A DNA stretch of 64,000 bases, taken from positions 77,207,127 to 77,271,126 of the forward strand of contig NC_086378.1 of assembly GCF_036588685.1 (NCBI RefSeq). The letters are read 5' to 3'. This DNA is from Mytilus trossulus. Lineage: Eukaryota; Mollusca; Bivalvia; Mytilida; Mytilidae. Below are positions 61,610-64,000 of this stretch, piece by piece. The position numbers and the translations under genes are program-made. Under the pieces are notes generated by a model, which saw only the letters and a program-made list of their open reading frames with translations, was not told where the DNA came from and did not search any database. Within the stretch, counting starts at the first letter, position 1. Every line of letters starts with the position of its first letter.

Positions 61610-63239
61610 TCGACGTTCTTCAAACTTATGCAACGAGCTTTGAACGATTGCTAAGAAACGTCGCACGATACTGGTGTCACCTAACGTTACACACTCAAAG
61701 ACGTAAGACAAAATAAAAACGTTGGAATGCATGTTGTTCAGATGGCTTTTTACAATAAATTTAAAAGGATCGATTTTTTTCCTAAGAAGGAATTTTTTCT
61801 TAGATAAAAGATGTTAAGCTTTAGTTTTATTAACAAATTAAAAATAAAAAAGTAACTTGAATTAAAACCATTTAATTGTATACATTTTAATTATAAGGGC
61901 AATCGATTTCTTTTTTTATGGATAAACTATGCACTGCAAATGCATTCATTTTTGCACTCCAGAATGTCAAGGCAAAAGGACTACGGCATATCTAGCATGG
62001 CAGTTCTGCACAACTTGAATATATGCAAAGGAATTAGCGGGAACAATTATTATAGCTGTTTTTATCTGTTAATTTGTATTCTAGCGGATCCGACTATTAT
62101 AGTCCGGAAAACACTTCAGTTCCGCGAGGAAATCTCCGAGTCTCCCCACCCCTTCTTTGTGAATCGGAAGAGCTTCAAAATAAAACATTAATTTTAAAGT
62201 TTTTTTATTAAGCAACAAAATAAAATAGCCGTATTCCAAATCGTCTGTGAAAAGTGCAATCATGACAATTGGACGGAACGTTAGAAGCATATTTTATTAA
62301 AAATAACGTCAAAATCGTATGTGGGGACATTGTATCGGACATTTTAGTTTTATCTGATATCTTGTATATTAGATATAATTTATGGGAATTTAGTATTAAA
62401 ATAGAGATAAATGTTTGTACTTTTATCCATTATAAAAAAAAATATGTAGCGAATGGCACTGTATTAAATAAACATCCTGAAAACACAGAAAACGTAACCC
62501 TACGTTAAATTTGGTTTGAAGGGGACAAAATGTCGGACATTGCTAATCAACTCGAATAAAAAGAATATGTTTTAAAATTTCCTGATTATTGCATGAGGTG
62601 AAAGTGTGATCTTTGTACAAAATACTAGTATAAGAATTATTTACTTTCGACTCCGGGATTGCTCTGGAATTCCCTTTTTGGGACAATTTATAAAAAATTA
62701 AGGCAACCTTTTTTGCATGGGACACATAATTTGTATCATTTTGATCCCTTTTTCTTATATTTCCGTCTTTTCGAGAGAGAAAAATCGACAGTACGTCATC
62801 GCCCACTTATAAATTGCTTGTTCTAGACAAACTTTTATATCGTTTGGTAAAAAAGATTATATGTTTTTTACGGTATTCAGAATTTCACAAAACTAAAAGT
62901 GTAACGCGGGACAAGGAAATCATATTGCAAAATAAAGGTTTTATTGAGTTTTTATTAATGAAAATGGTCTGTTACATATACAAAATTGTAATAATCTGAA
63001 AGAAGAGTTTAAAAGCTTTAAAATGATATACAACACTTTATAATATCATTGTTTATGTTTAAAAATTAACAAGATGAATGTGTCTTGTCCATGATTTCAC
63101 CAAAGTAACACCAGTAGCGTGCGACGTTTCTAAGCATTCTTATGGCGTGCAACTAACGTATAGACCACGTCCAATTGTATTTTTTGTCTATCTGATGAGT
63201 TAAGCCTTTTTCAACTGATTTTTATAGTTCGTTCTTATG
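61610..63239. other. Intergenic, no gene seen
   Basis: AT-rich with short open frames that lack motifs, splice-site pairs or repeat matches within the window. Confidence 0.4.
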
Positions 63240-63590
63240 TTGTACTGTTATACCACTGTCCCAGGTTAGGGATCCCGCTAATATGTTTAACCCCGCTACA
63301 TTATTTATGTATGTACCTGTCCCAAGGGCTGTAATTCAGTGGTTGTCGTTTGTTTATGTGTTACATATTTGTTTTTCGTTCATTTTTTTTTTACATAAAT
63401 AAGGCCGTTAGTTTTCTTGTTTGAATTGTTTTACATTGTCTTATCGGGGCCTTTCATAACTGACTATGCATAATGGGCTTTATTCATTGTTGAAGGCCGT
63501 ACGGTGTTGTTAATATTTGTGTCATTTTGGTCGTTTGTAGATAGTTGTCTCATTGGCAATCATACCACATCTTCTTTTTTATATTTGTCA
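63240..63590 (+). repeat. 'gaaggccgtacggt ... tcataccacatcttc' dispersed repeat, near full-length copy
   Basis: Best-preserved sense copy: 'cctgtcccaagggctgtaat', 'taaggccgttagttttcttg', 'cattgttgaaggccgtacgg' and 'tcattggcaatcataccaca'. Partial copies occur at 840-960, 3815-3880, 17765-17870 and 28500-28640. Confidence 0.8.
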
Positions 63591-64000
63591 GTTTTCTCTG
63601 AACCTTTGGTGCACGCCGGTCTATCCGCCAATGTGTGACGCCAGCATAAGGTAAAACAAACAAAAATAAGGCTGATTGATAACTTGGCGTAAATAATAAA
63701 TTCATGCGAATTCGAGCGGTCAATCAGTCCATATAACGCTAATTTGAAGTGACACACCCTTTTAATGAAATGCAGAGAAAAAAAATAGAATAAAAGTGCT
63801 CTTTCTATAAGGATACTGTTGCACCGTATTCTAATTTTTTCGTCACAGGTACATCTCATTTTTGTTCAATGTGAAAATATAAACTCAAGGTATTAAGACT
63901 ATTGTCGTGGCTAAATAACTCTTAACTGACACGATTTAAATTGTCCAACCCATTAACAGACTGTATTCCCCTAATATTCATTAAAATGTGGTATAACTCA

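Overview
The window looks like a stretch of a marine mussel genome (Bivalvia, most likely Mytilus). It is AT-rich and intron-rich, has only a few short coding exons, and is packed with dispersed repeats. Several of these carry motifs I associate with Mytilus DNA, such as copies with the core 'ttggcaatcataccacatct' and copies with 'acgcgcgtttcgtct'. The species assignment is inference from repeat content and exon style; no marker gene is present.

Four protein-coding genes can be supported, three of them only after joining exons by splice sites and phase. (1) 0.6-3.4 kb, plus strand: a small secreted protein with one V-type immunoglobulin domain. (2) 11.6-14.3 kb, minus strand: a complete five-exon apextrin-like protein (signal peptide plus ApeC domain, 214 aa). 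An eroded tandem copy lies to its left; that copy keeps exon 1, intron 1 and upstream DNA, and a 3.3-kb element with long direct repeats has landed in its intron 1. (3) 23.8-27.7 kb, minus strand: a three-exon, 101-aa homologue of the ribosome biogenesis factor RBIS, with a long-TIR transposon in intron 1. (4) 32.2-43.6 kb, plus strand: a secreted serine-beta-lactamase/LACTB-like protein. Its short signal-peptide exon lies 9.3 kb upstream of one large exon, its catalytic Ser and Tyr are replaced, and it has a C-terminal repeat region. Two candidate exons of an unrecognised minus-strand gene lie at 45.75-46.30 kb.

The remainder is mostly mobile and repetitive DNA. From 4.6 to 7.9 kb there is an LTR-like insertion. 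From 7.9 to 20.7 kb there are two diverged copies of the apextrin upstream region with separate later insertions, including a 62-bp tandem array. At 18, 22 and 58 kb there are retroelement fragments. At 26.2, 29.8, 45.1 and 48.9 kb there are inverted-repeat elements. From 33.7 to 35.6 kb there is a TIR-bounded element rich in internal repeats. From 51.2 to 56.9 kb a roughly 240-bp satellite has been split twice: by a 3.05-kb TA-flanked transposon whose ends are a palindromic AGTTCTAG minisatellite, and by a second element with hairpin ends.

Two, perhaps three, of the genes encode secreted proteins of types linked to immune recognition (Ig, ApeC) or to a peptidoglycan-enzyme fold (beta-lactamase-like). 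RBIS is a housekeeping gene among them. Nothing in the sequence shows that they act together.
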